From positions 806,001 through 870,000 of the forward strand of contig NZ_JACRSU010000001.1 in assembly GCF_014384785.1 (NCBI RefSeq): a stretch of 64,000 nucleotides of DNA. The letters are read 5' to 3'. Made by a program: the position numbers and the translations under genes. Each line of letters starts with the position of its first letter. Position 1 is the stretch's first letter. Origin of the DNA: Congzhengia minquanensis (GTDB lineage Bacteria > Bacillota > Clostridia > UBA1381 > UBA9506). Under the pieces are notes generated by a model. The model saw only the letters and a program-made list of their open reading frames with translations. It was not told the origin of the DNA and searched no databases. Positions 60,895-64,000 of the stretch are shown here, in pieces.

Positions 60895-62598
60895 TTATTG
60901 CTCGGGCAAACGCGCCAAAAGCGCAGCCATTTCTCCCCGCGTCAGCGCTCTTTCCGGCCGGAAGGTGTCGTCTTCATATCCGTTTAAAATTCCCGCCTGG
61001 GCCAAAGCGGTGATTTCCTGATAAGACCAGCGTTCTTCTAACACGTCGGAAAAGACCGGCCCGGCGCCCTGCACGTCGGTTTGAATCATGCGAAACAGCA
61101 GGCTTGCCATCTCCTCCCGGGACATCACCCGCTCCGGCTGGAACGAGCCGTCGGGATAGCCCATGAAAAATCCCGCCTCGGCCGCCGCCGCAATTTCCCT
61201 TTCCGCCCAATGGCCCTTTGTGTCTGAAAAGGCCATGTTGGAAGAGGGCGAAAGCTTTAAAACACGAGAGGCAATTGTCGCCGCCTGTGCCCGCGTTAGG
61301 CTGTCATCCGGCGAAAAATGTGTGTTGGAGGTTCCAATCATGTGCCCTTCTTTCACCGCCTGGATAATATCGTCCTTGGCAAAATGATGAAAAATGTCTT
61401 CAAAATATTTGCTGTTCAGCCACAAATCATAATAGTCCCACACGTCCCGGGTTTCCTGCCCGCTGCTCCAGTTACCTGCGCCTTTTAAGTCATATTTGTC
61501 CACCAGCGCCAGCTTTTCTTTGATGGAATTGCTGTTTTCATACCAAATTTCATAGTCACCCGGGCCCAGCTTCGTGCCGGTAACGGTTAAACTGTCTGAA
61601 GTTGTCAGCGTAAATTCTGCTTTGGGGCTTCTCGCCGTTTCGCTGTATGTTACCTCCCCGCCATATTTGGCAATGATGTCCTCCACTCTGTTAATGGAAA
61701 CACCAAGCCCTTTTACGCTGCCGTCGGCGGCCCACAGCCTTCCGAAAAACGGAATTCCCAAAACGATTTTTGACGCGGGAACCTGATTGTTCAGAGCATA
61801 CTGCACAGACCGTTCCACAAAATTTAAGGAGGCAACCGGCCCGGCGGTTCCGCCCTGGTAATGTTCGTCGTAAGACATTATAAACAAATGGTCGGCATAT
61901 TCCGCCAGGCGGCGGTAGTCGTAGGAGCCGTGCCACCCGGTGTTCCACCCGTTGGGGTTAGCCGCAACGGCCACAGAAACTTCTTTTCCGTTCGGAATTT
62001 TTTCGCGCAGCAGCCGCACCAGCTCCGTATATTTATCGCGCTCTGTGTGGGTAACATTTTCAATGTCTACATTTACGCCGTCTAATTGATAGCGTTCAAC
62101 AGCCAAAGCGATTTCGTCTGTGAGCTGGTCTAACCGGTTTAATGCATTTACGCCGGAAGCGCGGTCCCAATGGTTAGACAGAAACGGAACAACGCGAATT
62201 CCCTTGTCGTGAACGGCGTTTACGAAGCTTTCTGAAATATAATTTTGCTTCAAGCTTCCGTCTGCATTTAAGTCGAAGTAGCTGGGGGAGATTACCGCCA
62301 GGGTATCCTGTGCCAATGAAATGTATTCCAGCTGCGAGGCGTTTGAGCCAAAGTAGATATATGACATGGCATAACGGGGACCCTTTGCCGCGATTTGGGA
62401 AAATGGGATGCTGAAAATCAGCGTGCCGGCTAACACTATTTTAATAAACCGCAGTTTTTTATTGTTTAGCCAGCCTTTCTTAAAAACAGAAAGCTCTTTT
62501 GCAAATTCAAGCTTAAAATCTTCTGCTTGGTCGATGTATATGACAAGGTCAAACGAACCATCGCTGTTTTGCTGCATAAGGGTTCCATAACGAAGCAT
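60895..62598 (-). CDS. SLH-anchored GH18 glycosidase with membrane anchor
   Basis: A 567-residue protein. A short polar N-terminal region (about 1-48), then one membrane helix (51-69), a GH18 barrel (about 72-380), and three C-terminal SLH modules (about 390-567). The GH18 acid Glu180 is in DGVNVDIE (173-180), and IMSYDEHYQGG is the matching conserved strand. The barrel resembles YaaH/SleL-type N-acetylglucosaminidases and chitinase-like hydrolases acting on peptidoglycan or chitin-like chains. The N-terminal polar part looks cytoplasmic, which is unusual with SLH. ATG 62598 follows AAGGGTGG. Confidence 0.87.
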   Translation of the reverse strand: MLRYGTLMQQNSDGSFDLVIYIDQAEDFKLEFAKELSVFKKGWLNNKKLRFIKIVLAGTLIFSIPFSQIAAKGPRYAMSYIYFGSNASQLEYISLAQDTLAVISPSYFDLNADGSLKQNYISESFVNAVHDKGIRVVPFLSNHWDRASGVNALNRLDQLTDEIALAVERYQLDGVNVDIENVTHTERDKYTELVRLLREKIPNGKEVSVAVAANPNGWNTGWHGSYDYRRLAEYADHLFIMSYDEHYQGGTAGPVASLNFVERSVQYALNNQVPASKIVLGIPFFGRLWAADGSVKGLGVSINRVEDIIAKYGGEVTYSETARSPKAEFTLTTSDSLTVTGTKLGPGDYEIWYENSNSIKEKLALVDKYDLKGAGNWSSGQETRDVWDYYDLWLNSKYFEDIFHHFAKDDIIQAVKEGHMIGTSNTHFSPDDSLTRAQAATIASRVLKLSPSSNMAFSDTKGHWAEREIAAAAEAGFFMGYPDGSFQPERVMSREEMASLLFRMIQTDVQGAGPVFSDVLEERWSYQEITALAQAGILNGYEDDTFRPERALTRGEMAALLARLPEQ

Positions 62599-62677
62599 TT
62601 TGAATCCACCCTTTCTTAAATTTGGCTTCATAGCAATAGCATACCCAAAATTATGCAGTCAATACCGGCTGCCGCAG

Positions 62678-62706
62678 TTGTATTTACGGGGTATTTTTGA
62701 TATAAT
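62678..62706 (+). promoter_or_regulatory. Promoter of the second MATE gene
   Basis: TTGTAT (62678-62683), 17-base spacer, TATAAT (62701-62706), about 34 bases before the start codon. Confidence 0.6.
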
Positions 62707-62739
62707 GAAGTTGTAAAAATAAAAAATATGGAGAGAACC

Positions 62740-64000
62740 ATGCAAAATAGATTAACAACAGGAAAAATTGGGCGTTCGCTGATTTCGTTCAGCCTCCCCA
62801 TGATTTTTGGAAACCTGCTCCAGCAGTTATACAACGTGGCAGACACCTTAATTGTCGGCAAGACCATCGGCCCTGCCGCGCTGTCTGCTGTTGGTTCTTC
62901 TTATGCGCTGATGGTTTTGCTGACCTCCATTGTGTTAGGCCTGTGCATGGGAAGCAGCGTTGTGTTTTCACACCTTTTTGGCGCGGACAAAATCGACGAA
63001 ATGAAAATCAGCATTTTTAATTCCGGGATTTTTATTTTCATTTTGTCAGCCGCAATTAACATTGGGGCTTTTTTGTGTTTGGATAACATCATTCTTTGGC
63101 TGAACATTCCCAAAGAGGCCGTAACGCTCACCCGGGAATATTTAAAAATTATTTTTTCCGGCATGATTTTTGTGACTGTTTATAACTTTTTTGCCTCTGT
63201 TTTAAGAAGTGTGGGAAACACAGTTATTCCTCTAATTTTTCTTGCGGCGGCGGCAATTACAAATATTGTATTAGACCTTCTTTTCATTTTAGTTTTCCAT
63301 ATGGGTGTTGCCGGGGCGGCTTATGCCACAGTAACTGCACAGGCGCTGTCTGCCATATGCATTACGGTTTACTTTTTTGTAAAAGAAAAACAGCTCTGTC
63401 CTGCAAAACAGCATATCTGCTTTGACAAGGGACTGCTGAAACGAATTGTTGGCAATTCCGTTTTAACCTCTGTGCAGCAGTCAATTATGAATTTTGGAAT
63501 TTTAATGGTCCAGGGCCTGGTAAACAGTTTTGGATTTGCCGTTAGCGCCGCGTTTGCCGCTGTGGTAAAAATTGATGCGTTTGCCTACATGCCCGCGCAG
63601 GACTTTGGCAACGCATTTGCAACGTTTATTGCCCAAAATCACGGAGCCGGGCAAAAAGAACGAATTCACAAAGGCATTTTAACAGCACTGAAACTCTCCT
63701 GTGTGTTTTGCCTTTTTGCCTCGGCCTGCGTTTATGTTTTTGCAAAACCTCTCATGCTTCTGTTTGTCAATTCGGGCGAAACACAAATTATCAACATTGG
63801 CATTGAATATCTGCACATTGAGGGCGCTTTTTATGTGGGAATTGGGATTTTGTTCCTGCTGTATGGTTTGTTTCGCGGTCTTGGCAAGTCGTCCATTTCC
63901 ATTTTTCTGACCGTTGTTTCCCTGGGCAGCCGTGTTGCGCTGGCATATGCTCTGTCGTCGCTTCCATCAGTGGGCGTAGCGGGAATTTGGTGGTCTGTTC
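62740..64000 (+). CDS. MATE-family efflux transporter, cut by window end
   Basis: The frame from ATG 62740 stays open for 420 codons to the end of the window and has no stop, so the gene is partial here. The protein begins MQNRLTTGKIGRSL and continues with FSLPMIFGNLLQQLYNVAD, the usual first helix of MATE transporters, and later has GLCMGSSVVFSHLFGADK. It is a different subgroup from the MATE gene at 51.2 kb (NorM/DinF-like start). GGAGAG precedes the ATG. The substrate is unknown. Confidence 0.88.
   Translation, partial: MQNRLTTGKIGRSLISFSLPMIFGNLLQQLYNVADTLIVGKTIGPAALSAVGSSYALMVLLTSIVLGLCMGSSVVFSHLFGADKIDEMKISIFNSGIFIFILSAAINIGAFLCLDNIILWLNIPKEAVTLTREYLKIIFSGMIFVTVYNFFASVLRSVGNTVIPLIFLAAAAITNIVLDLLFILVFHMGVAGAAYATVTAQALSAICITVYFFVKEKQLCPAKQHICFDKGLLKRIVGNSVLTSVQQSIMNFGILMVQGLVNSFGFAVSAAFAAVVKIDAFAYMPAQDFGNAFATFIAQNHGAGQKERIHKGILTALKLSCVFCLFASACVYVFAKPLMLLFVNSGETQIINIGIEYLHIEGAFYVGIGILFLLYGLFRGLGKSSISIFLTVVSLGSRVALAYALSSLPSVGVAGIWWSV

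Noticed and set aside
1..64000. CRISPR array, insertion sequence or prophage
   Set aside because: No regularly spaced repeats, no transposase, integrase or phage structural genes, and no target-site duplications were noticed.

Overview
The window looks like a chromosomal segment of a spore-forming member of the Clostridia (Firmicutes). The evidence is spmA/spmB, a GerS/YdcC-like lipoprotein next to alr and the chromosomal ndoAI-ndoA (MazEF) pair, strong AGGAGG-type ribosome binding sites, frequent TTG/GTG starts, a Gram-positive SOS box at lexA, S-layer-homology (SLH) surface proteins and a Pit/DUF47 pair. The many SLH and carbohydrate-binding proteins, plus an alpha-L-rhamnosidase-like enzyme, suggest a plant-glycan-using gut or rumen anaerobe, possibly Monoglobus-like; that is inference. 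I see no insertion sequence, prophage, CRISPR array or rRNA.

Layout. 0.1-4.6 kb: a TetR regulator convergent with a YhgE/Pip membrane protein and an unknown anchored protein. 4.8-6.9 kb: DUF308 protein, SGNH hydrolase and cupin sugar isomerase. 6.9-12.5 kb (minus): PHP phosphatase, citramalate synthase, iron alcohol dehydrogenase and a putative toroid protein. 12.5-17.3 kb (minus): SLH protein, corrinoid adenosyltransferase, YugP-type protease, MgtE, and a 28-codon ORF in the mgtE leader. 17.5-19.7 kb: spmAB, PAP2 phosphatase, COG2426 protein. 19.8-24.0 kb: nnrE/D, GerS-like lipoprotein, alr, ndoAI-ndoA. 24.1-27.5 kb (minus): P-loop kinase-like protein, diguanylate cyclase, MBL lipoprotein.

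27.6-38.9 kb (minus) is the most distinctive region: a tight four-gene operon of large secreted proteins. Three carry SLH modules, one of them a 1382-residue beta-helix protein, and the fourth carries several carbohydrate-binding-like modules. 39.1-43.7 kb: NlpC/P60 protein, phosphate transport (Pit/DUF47) and potassium uptake (KtrB/KtrA). 43.7-44.1 kb: four tRNA genes (Val, Asp, Phe, Gly) with their own promoter and terminator. 44.2-47.2 kb: a zinc operon (Zur, ZnuA, ZnuC, ZnuB) behind a Zur-like box. 47.2-49.0 kb: lexA and an M20 amidohydrolase. 49.1-54.6 kb: GH78-like enzyme, MATE transporter, and a LacI regulator divergent from a DMT transporter with shared operators. 54.7-55.2 kb: bioY behind a BirA box. 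55.4-57.7 kb: a second large secreted protein. 57.7-59.7 kb: cytidylate-kinase-like protein and ArsB/NhaD permease. 59.9-62.6 kb: a Cys7/Pro-rich CnaB-domain protein convergent with a GH18-SLH enzyme. The window ends inside a second MATE gene.

Metal and nutrient regulation is readable directly in the DNA (Zur, BirA, LexA, LacI sites). Start codons were chosen from ribosome binding sites and family alignments recalled from memory; no database search was run.
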